Below are positions 53,258 through 61,535 of a stretch of 64,000 bases of DNA, piece after piece (within the stretch, counting starts at the first letter, position 1; every line of letters begins with the position of its first letter). This stretch comes from Acetatifactor aquisgranensis (GTDB taxonomy: Bacteria > Bacillota > Clostridia > Lachnospirales > Lachnospiraceae). Position numbers and translations under genes: made by a program. The notes under the pieces were generated by a model, which was not told where the DNA came from, ran no database searches, and saw nothing but the letters and a program-made list of their open reading frames with translations. The DNA lies in NCBI RefSeq assembly GCF_943193215.1, contig NZ_CALPDH010000007.1:123030-187029 (forward strand). Reading direction: 5' to 3'.

Positions 53258-53298
53258 GGCTCCCTCCGCCTCCTTTCCGAAAGGAGGCAGGGAGAGCC
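53258..53298 (-). promoter_or_regulatory. Strong intergenic mRNA hairpin after the binding-protein gene
   Basis: On the minus strand, GGCTCTCCCTGCCTCCTTTC folds on GAAAGGAGGCGGAGGGAGCC with one or two mismatches. There is no T-run, so it is likely to protect the upstream binding-protein message or mark a processing site rather than stop transcription. Confidence 0.6.
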
Positions 53299-53319
53299 TC
53301 ATATCTATTTCCTGAGAAA

Positions 53320-54996
53320 TCAGTCCGTATATCCGTAGTACTCGTTCAGCTCATTCAGCAAAGGCTCCCACATTCCTCTGTTCTCCTCGATGAACGCGTC
53401 CCAGGCCGCCTCGATGTCATCATTGTTTACTGCCAGCTCCGCCACCTTGGAACCCACATCGACGGAATAGATATCCTTCGCGTTGCTGCTATAATTGGCG
53501 TAGTTTATCTGAACAGGGACGATATTTCCCTTGTCCTTTGCCTCGAACACTGCGCGGGTATCATCGATATCGCACTGCTTGATACTCTCAACTGCGCCTG
53601 TATATCCGAAATCGTCGCCGCACCAGCCGAGCAAAGCCAGGGGCGCGCGGGAAGGATACTCTGTGGTCTGGATGTAGCGGGGATTCCCCTCCGCATCGTA
53701 CTCCCAGTCTACCTCAGGAATGCCCAACTGCGCTGCCGCGGACCCTTCCTTGCCGGCAAACCAGTTCATCACGTCCAGAATCCTCTCCAGAGTCTTGGCA
53801 TCCGTCTTGGGGGAGAATACATGCGCTGTCCAGGAATTGCTGACAGCACTGATCCAGGAGGTTCCGTCGTCGGCGATTACATGCGCTACGCCGATGTCCT
53901 CATATTCATGGTCCGCACTGCTCTTCACATAACCGTCGCGGTAGGAAGCCAGGCCCCCCGCCATGCCCGTATCGTAAAACGCCGCCAATGTGCCGGACAT
54001 CATGGAGGCGCGGGCATCGTAAGCGTCATTGACCACCGCAAAGTCGGGATCGATCAGCCCCTCCTTGTACCATTCCCTCATGGTGGTTATAAGCTTTATC
54101 CACTGCTCCCTCTGTCCCAGCGGCGTCCAGATGAAGCCGTCCTCGCCCTCATAGAACGAGTTGTTCATGATACCGTACAGATTCCGGAACATCCATACCA
54201 TCGTGCCGATTGCGGTGCTCACATAAGCGCCGTCGTTGGTCAGTCCCGCAGCCTTGACTTTCTGCAGATATTCCTTCAGCTCGGATTCCGATATGGTGTA
54301 ATCGGCTCCCAGATCCTCCATGCCCACTTCCTTTGCCCAGTCCTGTCTGTACACCAGGGAGATATGGGATATGACCGGATCCATCTCCAGATAGTTGCCA
54401 TAGACGCCGTGGGGAATGGCATAAATCCTGCCGTCCACTGTAAGCAATTCTTTTTCCCCTGTGGCTTCAATCATCCTGTTGATGTCAGGCCATCTCGTCT
54501 CCCATCCTTCCGGCAGCGGCTGCAGCAGCCCCTGATTGATATAATCATAATATTCCACATAGTTGATGCCTTCCCAGATTGCCGCATCCGGCAGTCCGTC
54601 TCCGCTGATCCACAGGCGGAACTTCTCGTCGGCGGCGTTGGGCTCGTTGGCCCATATGTCCATGTCCACGTTGAAGCGGTCGGCCACATACTTATAGAAA
54701 TCGTCGGATGTATAGTCCGTACCTGCAATCGTATTGTAAGAGGTCATGCTGAAAGAAATCGTCTCGGCATAATCCGATCCGCCTGCCGATTCCCCTTCCG
54801 CGTTTCCTGTATCCTCAGAGCCGTCCTCTTGTGCCGAACTCTCCTCGGAGCCATCAGAAGACTCTGCCGGGCTGGATTCCGGGGCGCTGCCGGAATCATC
54901 TTTCGTTCCACCGTCCGTCCCTCCACATCCGGCCAGGGCGGAAATCGTCATCGTTCCGCACAAAAGCAACGCGGCAAATTTCTTTACTCTTCTCAT
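53320..54996 (-). CDS. Extracellular sugar-binding lipoprotein without linked permeases
   Basis: Solute-binding protein of 558 aa, LplA/YtcQ type. The lipoprotein signal ends in SALAGCGGTD and a Ser/Glu-rich linker follows. The body has DADIWANEPNA-like opening (seen as DMDIWANEPNAADEKF), then IPHGVYGNYLEMDPVISHIS and YRQDWAKEVGMEDLG. It is distantly similar to the binding protein at 23915. No permease or ATPase genes lie in this operon, so it must use permeases encoded elsewhere, possibly those at 25643-27465, or act as a sensor. The ATG follows AAAGGAGAAAGGT. Confidence 0.92.
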   Translation of the reverse strand: MRRVKKFAALLLCGTMTISALAGCGGTDGGTKDDSGSAPESSPAESSDGSEESSAQEDGSEDTGNAEGESAGGSDYAETISFSMTSYNTIAGTDYTSDDFYKYVADRFNVDMDIWANEPNAADEKFRLWISGDGLPDAAIWEGINYVEYYDYINQGLLQPLPEGWETRWPDINRMIEATGEKELLTVDGRIYAIPHGVYGNYLEMDPVISHISLVYRQDWAKEVGMEDLGADYTISESELKEYLQKVKAAGLTNDGAYVSTAIGTMVWMFRNLYGIMNNSFYEGEDGFIWTPLGQREQWIKLITTMREWYKEGLIDPDFAVVNDAYDARASMMSGTLAAFYDTGMAGGLASYRDGYVKSSADHEYEDIGVAHVIADDGTSWISAVSNSWTAHVFSPKTDAKTLERILDVMNWFAGKEGSAAAQLGIPEVDWEYDAEGNPRYIQTTEYPSRAPLALLGWCGDDFGYTGAVESIKQCDIDDTRAVFEAKDKGNIVPVQINYANYSSNAKDIYSVDVGSKVAELAVNNDDIEAAWDAFIEENRGMWEPLLNELNEYYGYTD

Positions 54997-55031
54997 ACCT
55001 TTCTCCTTTCAAAATGAAAACGACTCAACAT

Positions 55032-55679
55032 TTACCAGCCATATTCCTCGTAATGCTTCTTCACTTCCTCGTTGAACTCAGCACCTCCGGGGAAATTGAG
55101 GCTCTTCAGAATTCCGGGGCAGCATCCCGCCTCCAGCATGGTCTCCACCATCACGGACGTAATGCTCCACATGATAAAGTCGGATGCGATTCCGGATGCC
55201 GCGGCAAACCTGGTTTTCAGACCCTCCACATCCATCATTGCTTCGGCGGCAGGCGCACAGTTGTCCAGCGCAAGGGTCACGAACTCATGCAGCCTTTTTC
55301 CGGATTCATGGACCGGATCCACCGCCCGGGCATATTCCATGCTGGTCAGGGCGATTACTCTCACTCCCGCCTGCACACTGTCATAGGCCAGGTTCACCAC
55401 CTCCAGCGTGCGCCCCGACACAGAACTGACGAACAGGACATCTCCCTCTTTCAGCTCGGTCTTATCCGCTTCGTACAATTGATAGCAGACCGGACCCCCG
55501 CCTCTGTTGAACAGATCCATTTCGATGGAGTGGCAGATTCTGCCAAAGTAGACACGTTTGCCATGCATGAGGGCATCGGCCACCATTTCCCCCGCTTTCT
55601 GAATCGCTTCCCGCTGCGTGCTCCTTACCTTGAACAGCAAATCCGATACAGCCTGTTGATAACAATCAAGTAAATTCAT
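55032..55679 (-). CDS. SIS-domain protein, sugar-phosphate isomerase type (215 aa)
   Basis: Single SIS domain: KRVYFGRICHSIEMDLFNRG at the N-terminal part of the fold, GDVLFVSSVSGRTLEVVNLA as the phosphosugar-binding loop (SSVSGRT), and ALDNCAPAAEAMMDVEG in the second half. It is related to the neighbouring 246-aa protein and to phosphoheptose-isomerase-like or UPF0309 proteins. It probably binds a phosphorylated (amino) sugar and could act with the upstream SIS protein as a heteromer. The ATG follows AGGAGAAAAACT, just downstream of repeat B. Confidence 0.82.
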   Translation of the reverse strand: MNLLDCYQQAVSDLLFKVRSTQREAIQKAGEMVADALMHGKRVYFGRICHSIEMDLFNRGGGPVCYQLYEADKTELKEGDVLFVSSVSGRTLEVVNLAYDSVQAGVRVIALTSMEYARAVDPVHESGKRLHEFVTLALDNCAPAAEAMMDVEGLKTRFAAASGIASDFIMWSITSVMVETMLEAGCCPGILKSLNFPGGAEFNEEVKKHYEEYGW

Positions 55680-55714
55680 AGTTTTTCTCCTATTCCAGTT
55701 CCCTATCCGGAACT

Positions 55715-55817
55715 TATACTGCTTAACAGCTAAAATTTCCGAGCGATCTGACTACTTAACGCCAGCCATATACGTTTGACCGATACAGTATGGCGAATTC
55801 CGGCGTTATGCAGTTTA
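55715..55817. repeat. Copy B of the 102-103 bp dispersed repeat
   Basis: Begins TATACTGCTTAACAG, includes AAAATTTCCGAGC, CTGACTACTTAACGCCAGCC and TTTGACCGATACAGTATGG, and ends GTTATGCAGTTTA. Its right end coincides with the stop codon of the 246-aa SIS gene, and its left end lies just before the ribosome site of the 215-aa SIS gene. It is most similar to copy A. Confidence 0.75.
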
Positions 55818-56555
55818 CATATAAAATATGTTCTCCTGATGCTGCGCGATGACAGCCTTGTTGTAGGCGTCACCGCCGTCGATATTGCCGCTCATGAACA
55901 CAGGCGGCTGGATTCCCTGCTCCCATAACAGTTCACAGGTCCGGGCGATGACCGCATTCAGGATCGCGGCTCCCACAACCGTGGAAGTGGACGCAATCTT
56001 CTGTGCGAAGCCCTCCAGTTCAATCGCGGCATCGCCCAGATCCCCATGATTGTCAATCAGGATATCCGCAAAGTCGTGGAGTTTCTTTCCTGACGGATGT
56101 CTGGAAGACACTGATGTCGCCGTATTCATGTTGGTGACCACGATTACGGTGACCCCCTTCTCCTTTGCCGCCTTTGCCATATCGATGGTCACTGCGTTCC
56201 GTCCCGATACCGAATGGATGATGATCGCATCGCCTTTCTCCGCAGGCAGAGAATCGAAGATTACCTGGCCATAATCCGTCAGACGTTCCATCTCGCTGCT
56301 CATAGTGATGGGAGATACCTCCAGCATCATCCCCGGAACCCGGACAGGGTTCACCGTCACCATGCCGCCCGTCCTGTAGAACAGTTCCAGCGTGATCAGA
56401 CCCGCATGGTTACAACCGAATGCAAAAACCGAGCGCTTTTCTTTGTTGGCGTCAGCCAGGACAGCCGCCGCTTTTTCCATGGCTTCCCCTTCCTTTGAAA
56501 AGACTTCCTCCATGATTTCTGTAATCCGATTGTAGTAAACATTCACAGTACTCAT
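55815..56555 (-). CDS. SIS-domain protein, UPF0309-like (246 aa)
   Basis: Protein with one SIS domain. RSVFAFGCNHAGLITLELFY, AIIIHSVSGRNAVTIDMAKA (the SGRN phosphosugar loop) and SSRHPSGKKLHDFADILIDN follow the UPF0309 pattern, which is common beside sugar kinases. Members are presumed to isomerise or deaminate phosphorylated hexoses or hexosamines, without firm assignment. The ATG follows GGGGGTAAAA. It lies 38 bp downstream of the BadF-type kinase, so the kinase product is its likely substrate. Confidence 0.85.
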   Translation of the reverse strand: MSTVNVYYNRITEIMEEVFSKEGEAMEKAAAVLADANKEKRSVFAFGCNHAGLITLELFYRTGGMVTVNPVRVPGMMLEVSPITMSSEMERLTDYGQVIFDSLPAEKGDAIIIHSVSGRNAVTIDMAKAAKEKGVTVIVVTNMNTATSVSSRHPSGKKLHDFADILIDNHGDLGDAAIELEGFAQKIASTSTVVGAAILNAVIARTCELLWEQGIQPPVFMSGNIDGGDAYNKAVIAQHQENIFYM

Positions 56556-56593
56556 TTTTACCCCCTTTCATATCAGGCTTCCTTCGGACAATA

Positions 56594-57556
56594 TCAATCC
56601 GGAAACAGCCCTTTCAGCAGGAAAGGCGCGAACTCTTCCTCTATCATGTCTTTCAGATTCCTGAACTGTTCTCCTTCCGCCATCCTCTGCCGGATCGCGC
56701 AGCCCACCACCGGGTCAGCGAAAGGACGGTCCACCACTGCGTCCGGATAGACCTTCCATATATCCTCGCGGAATGTATCGAACATCCTGCCGCAGCCTTT
56801 CCATGTCCCCCCGGAAGCTACGATAGGGCCCTCCCAGATGCCGCCATGCCGCCTGAGCAAGGTAAGCACCTGCAGGGACAGCTCATGGGCCGCGTCCTCA
56901 TATAACTTCAGCGCCACTTCATCGCCCCGTCCTGCCGCTTCCGCGGTGAGATAGGTGGCCGATGCCGCCAATTCCCGGGAATCCGGATTCCTGACCAGCC
57001 TTTCTATCATGTCCCACGGCCGGGACAGATTCCATTTCTCCATCAGCATTTCCAGGAGGACAGTCTTCGGACCGCGTCCGTCGTAGGCATAGATGGCGGC
57101 TTTCAATGTCCTTATCCCCAGGTCGTATCCGCCTCCCTCATCCCCCAGCACGGCGCCCCAGCCGCCCACCGCGTCCCGGAACCCGGGCTGGACCAAAAAG
57201 GCGTCCGAACCGGTTCCGGCCTGGGCCACTACGCCATAGAGCACGCCGGCAGCCGCCAGCGCCACCTCGCCTTCCCCATAGTAACAGCAATTCCTCACCG
57301 GACGCCGGCTCTTCAAAGCATCCAGCAGCATCTCTCCATCGCCTACAACGCTCAGGGTCACGTTCTCTATCCCATCTATATCTTCCGGAATCAATTCCGC
57401 AGCCAGATGATGCATCTCCGCGGCTATCCGTTCCACCGGCTTGAAATTGGAATTCACGCCGGAGACCCGGGCCGTATTTATGACATGCAATGTTTCATCA
57501 TAAAGGACTGCCTGAAGCTTTGTCCCGCCCCCGTCCGCAGCAATGTAATATTTCAT
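56594..57556 (-). CDS. BadF/BadG-type kinase, N-acetylglucosamine kinase-like
   Basis: ASKHA-fold protein of 320 aa. The phosphate-1 motif is AADGGGTKLQAVL (about residues 6-18), GVVAQAGTGSDAFLV and GGWGAVLGDEGGGYDLGIR follow, and VASGGTWKGCGRMFD is the adenosine motif. This matches the BadF/BadG/BcrA/BcrD group that includes GlcNAc kinases and the GlcNAc/MurNAc kinase MurK. There are no cysteine motifs of the CoA-reductase activators. ATG 57556 is chosen, with GGAGGGCGTTCCG upstream; an in-frame start at 57610 is less likely. First gene of the operon. Confidence 0.88.
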   Translation of the reverse strand: MKYYIAADGGGTKLQAVLYDETLHVINTARVSGVNSNFKPVERIAAEMHHLAAELIPEDIDGIENVTLSVVGDGEMLLDALKSRRPVRNCCYYGEGEVALAAAGVLYGVVAQAGTGSDAFLVQPGFRDAVGGWGAVLGDEGGGYDLGIRTLKAAIYAYDGRGPKTVLLEMLMEKWNLSRPWDMIERLVRNPDSRELAASATYLTAEAAGRGDEVALKLYEDAAHELSLQVLTLLRRHGGIWEGPIVASGGTWKGCGRMFDTFREDIWKVYPDAVVDRPFADPVVGCAIRQRMAEGEQFRNLKDMIEEEFAPFLLKGLFPD

Positions 57557-57693
57557 CGGAACGCCCTCCGTTCTCATCGCATTTTTTGTAAATCTTCTTC
57601 GTGAGCACAAAATACATGACTGCCATCGACGAGCCTCCCCTTCAGGACGATACGGTACAGGCCGCTGCTCTCAATAGTCAAATCTTTATACAA

Positions 57694-57722
57694 ATATTAT
57701 CATGTGTTCATAATGTTGTCAA
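57694..57722 (-). promoter_or_regulatory. Promoter of the kinase/SIS/DUF4838 operon
   Basis: Minus-strand -35 TTGACA (57722-57717), 17-bp spacer, -10 TAATAT (57699-57694). The spacer and -10 carry ATTATG-AACA-CATGATAAT, an imperfect dyad that could be the operator of the DeoR protein at the end of the operon. Confidence 0.78.
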
Positions 57723-57759
57723 TACATTTTAATCATATCTATTTATTTTTTCATTTTTT

Positions 57760-57926
57760 ATGACTACTTTATGTCGTATTTTGCATTCTTTTTTCAAAAT
57801 ATGCCAAAATATCCCAATATAAATCAATTTTATTTTCATTTTGACATATATTTTAATGTGCTTTTCTGATTATTATATTTTATATATTGTCACAATATTG
57901 CCATTTATAAGTCACAAAGTAGTCAT
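57760..57926. repeat. AT-rich segment bounded by 11-bp inverted repeats
   Basis: ATGACTACTTT (57760-57770) and its exact inverse AAAGTAGTCAT (57916-57926) bound about 145 bp of very AT-rich sequence. Matching extends imperfectly inward (ATGTCGTAT compared with GTGACTTAT). It lies just upstream of the operon promoter. It may be a pair of regulator sites or the remains of a small inserted element. Confidence 0.5.
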
Positions 57927-58051
57927 CTTTAAATGCTCACGCCGGGGAACATGGCTGATTTTTTCAGCCGCGAGCATTAATTATCGGGAAATGCCGGCCT
58001 CATGAAGTCCTCTAATGAAGAATCTGGCCAAGATGTGCAGAATTTCTTGCG

Positions 58052-58088
58052 AAAAAATATGAGGGGCGCCACAGCGGCATCCCCTCAT
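58052..58088 (-). terminator. Terminator of the RG-rich ATPase gene
   Basis: On the minus strand, ATGAGGGG pairs with CCCCTCAT, with an inner GCC/GGC pairing, followed by ATTTTTT. It starts 28 bases after the stop of the ATPase gene. Confidence 0.85.
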
Positions 58089-58115
58089 TGCATACTTCAA
58101 TATCAACTCAGTTTC

Positions 58116-60044
58116 TCATCCCCTGAATCTGTTCAGGCAGGCGTAGAGCTCCTGGATTCTGGGCTTCGCCAGGCCGCAGGGCACGAAAGAACCGGCGAAA
58201 GGCTTCCAGCCCTCTCTTTCCCAGGCATTCCAGATGGTCTGCACCGTCTGGCGCACAGTCCTCTTTCCGTCCATGACCTGCTCCAGACCATAGCACAGCA
58301 GATGTGCCAGGGCGTTGACCTGCTCCGGATCCAGCAGCTGCTCCAGGTAGCGCACATTGACTTCCTCCCTGTCCAGGGAAAAGGATTCCAGGCCGAAGGA
58401 CTTGGTCTTCATATGCTCGTGGCGGCTGTCTCCACGTCCGCCGCGGTCGCCGCCTCTGCCTCTGTTGTCATTGCCGTCTCTGCCGCCATGGTCGCCACGG
58501 CTCTCGCCGACACTGTATCCCCGGTCGCCGCCTCTGCCGTCTCTTCCGCCGCGGCCTCTTCCATCATATCCGCTTCCATCCCCCTGTCCATCGCCATCGT
58601 TTCCGCCGCTATAGCCGATATTCCTGCGCCCCGGTTCCTTGCCGTCCCATCCTCTGCCCCGTCCTTTCTGGGCTTTCCGGAAAGCCGGGAGCACCCTGTC
58701 GAACTCCGGCACCGCGAATCCCGGCGCTTTCACCCTGGGAGCGGTGTGGCCGTCGCACAGGGCCTTCACCCGGTCCGTGATGTCCACGGGGCGGTAACAG
58801 TCCATCATCAGGATATGGTCGGCGATATAGAAGAACGCGCCGGAGCTTCCGGCCACCAGTATGGTGGAGATTCCGGCTTTCTCGTAAAGCTCCCCGGCCC
58901 GCTCCAGGAAAGGCGTGATGGGCTCCTTGTCCCGGACGATGACCTGCTGCATGAACTCGTCCCGGACCATGAAGTTGGTGGCGGAGGTGTCCTCGTCAAT
59001 CAGGAACAGGCGCGTCCCGGCCTCCATGCCCTCCACCACGGCTGCCGCCTGGGAGGTGGAGCCGCTGGCGTCCTCGGTGGAGAATTTCGTGGTGTCCTTT
59101 TTGTTGGGCAGGTCGTTGATGAACAGGGAGATGTCCACGTTGCGGATAGACCTGCCGTCCTCCGCCCGCAGCTTCAGGGCCGTGTCGTCGGTGATGACGA
59201 ATTCCCGTCCATCTCCTTCTATGTGGTCGTATATCCCCATCTGGATGGCCTCCAGCAGGGTGGACTTCCCATGGTAGCCGCCGCCCACGATGAGGGTAAT
59301 CCCCTCAGGGATGGCCATGCCGGTGACCTCGCCTTTATGGGGCAGCCTGAATGTCCTTTCCATGGACGCCGGGGACCGGAAAGGGACGCTGTCCGCCATG
59401 GGCAGGTCGGAGACGCCGCTCTTCCGGGGCAGCACGGAGCCGTTGGCCACAAAGGCCACCAGCTTTTCCTCCTTCAGAATCTGGCGGACCCTCTCCTGAT
59501 CCTCCGCAAGAAAGACCGCCCGCTGTACCTTTCCGGCATCCAGTCTGGCGTAGAACAGGCTGTTCTCCACACAGCGGGGCAGGAAATCGAACAGAATCTT
59601 GTCCAGCTCGCCCGCGTTGATGGTTCGCCCGAAAGCCGGGAAGCCTACGTGGAAGCGGACAATCAGGCCGCTTTTCGTGATTTCACAGGCGCTGCGCTCC
59701 AGCACCGCCTGGCCGCAGCGGCTGATGGACAGCAGGCCGCTTTTTCCGGAGCCCTTTGCCCTGAAATTGTACTGCTCGAACTGCCTGCCCACCTGTCTGA
59801 CCAGATAGTCCTGGAGGGCGATGCGGGCGCAGTCTTTTTGGTAGCAGGCCTCTGGAAATTTGGCCAGCGTGTGGGGGATTTCCACATGGAGGCTGGAGGG
59901 GGACGCGAAAGGGTCTCCCTGTACATGGTCGATGCCCAAAGTGTATCTGTCGAATTTCCACGCGCCCGCCAGAGACTTGTAGGCCGGATAGCCCTTGTGA
60001 TCTATGGAACGCAGTAGGGTTCTCAGTTCGTTTTGTGTTTTCAT
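58116..60044 (-). CDS. ABC-class ATPase (COG3044/PF09818) with RG/GG-rich insert
   Basis: Cytoplasmic ATPase of 642 aa. Walker A is GGGYHGKST (254-262), an ABC-signature-like segment follows around ASGSTSQAAAVVEGM (326-340), and Walker B is RLFLIDEDTSATNF (345-358). This is the PF09818 family, whose trypanosome member MRB1590 is an RNA-binding RNA-editing factor. Residues about 461-543 are an insert with many RG and RGG steps (GRGRGG, GGDRGGRGD) plus Asp, Asn and Tyr, like eukaryotic RGG boxes. The C-terminal 90 residues are helical. The ATG follows CAGGAGGAACATAACC. It has its own promoter and terminator. A role in RNA handling is inferred. Confidence 0.88.
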   Translation of the reverse strand: MKTQNELRTLLRSIDHKGYPAYKSLAGAWKFDRYTLGIDHVQGDPFASPSSLHVEIPHTLAKFPEACYQKDCARIALQDYLVRQVGRQFEQYNFRAKGSGKSGLLSISRCGQAVLERSACEITKSGLIVRFHVGFPAFGRTINAGELDKILFDFLPRCVENSLFYARLDAGKVQRAVFLAEDQERVRQILKEEKLVAFVANGSVLPRKSGVSDLPMADSVPFRSPASMERTFRLPHKGEVTGMAIPEGITLIVGGGYHGKSTLLEAIQMGIYDHIEGDGREFVITDDTALKLRAEDGRSIRNVDISLFINDLPNKKDTTKFSTEDASGSTSQAAAVVEGMEAGTRLFLIDEDTSATNFMVRDEFMQQVIVRDKEPITPFLERAGELYEKAGISTILVAGSSGAFFYIADHILMMDCYRPVDITDRVKALCDGHTAPRVKAPGFAVPEFDRVLPAFRKAQKGRGRGWDGKEPGRRNIGYSGGNDGDGQGDGSGYDGRGRGGRDGRGGDRGYSVGESRGDHGGRDGNDNRGRGGDRGGRGDSRHEHMKTKSFGLESFSLDREEVNVRYLEQLLDPEQVNALAHLLCYGLEQVMDGKRTVRQTVQTIWNAWEREGWKPFAGSFVPCGLAKPRIQELYACLNRFRG

Positions 60045-60194
60045 GGTTATGTTCCTCCTGGTTCATTCTCAAAATTCATTTCCGATTTTTATCCATAAAT
60101 TTTTCATGCTCCATAATCCAAATCAGCTTTTGTCGATGCAATTCACGGCAGGTCCGTTGCCTCTCATCGTATCAATGTTTCTATTCCGGAATCT

Positions 60195-60223
60195 ATTCTA
60201 ATATACAAAATCGTCCGCGTCAA
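60195..60223 (-). promoter_or_regulatory. Promoter of the RG-rich ATPase gene
   Basis: Minus-strand -35 TTGACG (60223-60218), 17-bp spacer, -10 TAGAAT (60200-60195). It leaves a leader of about 145 bases before ATG 60044. Confidence 0.65.
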
Positions 60224-60401
60224 TATTTTGCAGATTTGAAAAAAGGGGGATCCAATTTTCAGATCCGCTTCACAGGAACCCACAAAACCTCCTTGCACGC
60301 ATTGATCATAGCGGCCTGCGCCCGGAAAGTCCTGTCCTTTCCTGCATCAATTTGTCTCGGAAGCCCCGCATCCGCACCAAAGGGCTCCTGCGCTCTCTTT
60401 T
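60224..60401. other. Spacer between the ATPase promoter and the radical SAM gene
   Basis: About 180 bp. No gene or clear terminator; a minus-strand open frame continuing through this stretch is out of frame with the radical SAM gene and shows no family features. Confidence 0.35.
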
Positions 60402-61535
60402 TCACTTTCCCGCCTGCCCCCTTTCCAGCCTGTCCGCGATTTCTTTCAATGTACCCAGGCATTCCCCGAAAAAACTGCGATATCCCCGGCAGAAGTAGCT
60501 GCGGTAACCCCCTTCGTCCGGATAGTATATCCTGCTCCGCTGACACCCGCCCCGGCAGACCCGGTAATATCCACAGTCCCTGCAGACCCGGGAAATCTTC
60601 CCGGATTCCTCCACGAACATGATTTCCCGCCGCCTGGCGTCTATGTCGTCCAGACGGTCTGTGTTGAAATTGCCCAGCCGGTACCGATCCATCACATAGA
60701 AATCACAGGGGTACACGCTGCCGTCCGCCTCCACCACCATCTGCATCCCGCAGATTCCACGCTGTTCGCAGGCTTCCGGGATGCGCCCCATCAGAATCGA
60801 CACATAATTCTCAAACTTGCGGTTGTACGGCACCTTTCCCCGCTTCAGGTCCTCATACCACAGCCCGAACAGCTCCACCATGAACTGCCCGAACGCCTCC
60901 GGCGTCAGTGAATAGGGCTCTTTGCCCCACTCCTTCCCCAAAGGATCCAGGCACTCGATGTACTGCTGGTATTTCCATCCCATGGAATCATAGAAGCGGT
61001 ATATCTCCCGGATTCTGCCCGCTGTCCGGCCCGTGACCACGGTGAGGATATTGTAATCCGCCTGATGCTTCTCCAACAGCCGTACGGCCTCTGCCACCCG
61101 GTCAAAGGTAGGCCCGCCATCCGCTTTGGCATGCCGAAGGGAATCGTGGATATCCCTTGTCCCGTCCACGGATACCCCCACCAGGAAGTCGTTTTCATGA
61201 AAAAATCCGCACCATGCATCGTCCAGCGCGTATCCGTTGGTCTGAAAAGCATTGCTTACATGTACGTTATTCCGATTGTATTTGCGCTGGTATTCCATCA
61301 CTTTTCTGAAAAAATCCAGCCCTCTCAGAGTGGGCTCCCCGCCCTGGAAAGCATAGCTGATATGCCCCTCCGCCCGGAGCATGGTTCTCCGTATGACGTT
61401 TTTCAGTGTATTTTCTGTCATGAAACCGTATGTTTCCCGGCTTCGGTTCTTCATCTCATCACAGTAAAAGCAGTAGTCGCACTGCATATTGCAATTGCCG
61501 GATGAGGGCTTTATCATTACGCTTAAGGGCGGCAC
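60402..61535 (-). CDS. Radical SAM/SPASM enzyme, anaerobic sulfatase maturase-like
   Basis: Protein of 377 aa. The [4Fe-4S]/SAM motif is CNMQCDYC (Cys15, Cys19, Cys22), followed by YAFQGGEPTLRGLDFF and VGVSVDGTRDIHDSLRH. The SPASM region has CEQRGICGMQM, DGSVYPCDFYV and CRDCGYYRVCRGGCQ for two auxiliary clusters. This is the anSME pattern, converting a Cys or Ser of a sulfatase to formylglycine in the cytoplasm without oxygen. GTG 61535 is chosen because AAGGAGAGAGACC precedes it and the length then fits the family; the frame is open upstream without homology. No sulfatase gene is in the window, so its partner lies elsewhere or it modifies another peptide. Confidence 0.9.
   Translation of the reverse strand: MPPLSVMIKPSSGNCNMQCDYCFYCDEMKNRSRETYGFMTENTLKNVIRRTMLRAEGHISYAFQGGEPTLRGLDFFRKVMEYQRKYNRNNVHVSNAFQTNGYALDDAWCGFFHENDFLVGVSVDGTRDIHDSLRHAKADGGPTFDRVAEAVRLLEKHQADYNILTVVTGRTAGRIREIYRFYDSMGWKYQQYIECLDPLGKEWGKEPYSLTPEAFGQFMVELFGLWYEDLKRGKVPYNRKFENYVSILMGRIPEACEQRGICGMQMVVEADGSVYPCDFYVMDRYRLGNFNTDRLDDIDARRREIMFVEESGKISRVCRDCGYYRVCRGGCQRSRIYYPDEGGYRSYFCRGYRSFFGECLGTLKEIADRLERGQAGK

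Noticed and set aside
58409..58614. Repetitive DNA in the ATPase gene, first considered as tandem repeats or a CRISPR-like array
   Set aside because: It is in-frame coding for the RG/GG-rich insert with irregular unit lengths and no spacers.
58002..60017. 671-codon plus-strand open frame opposite the RG-rich ATPase
   Set aside because: Low-complexity Ala/Ser/Pro product mirrored from the RG-rich insert, no ribosome site, no family features.
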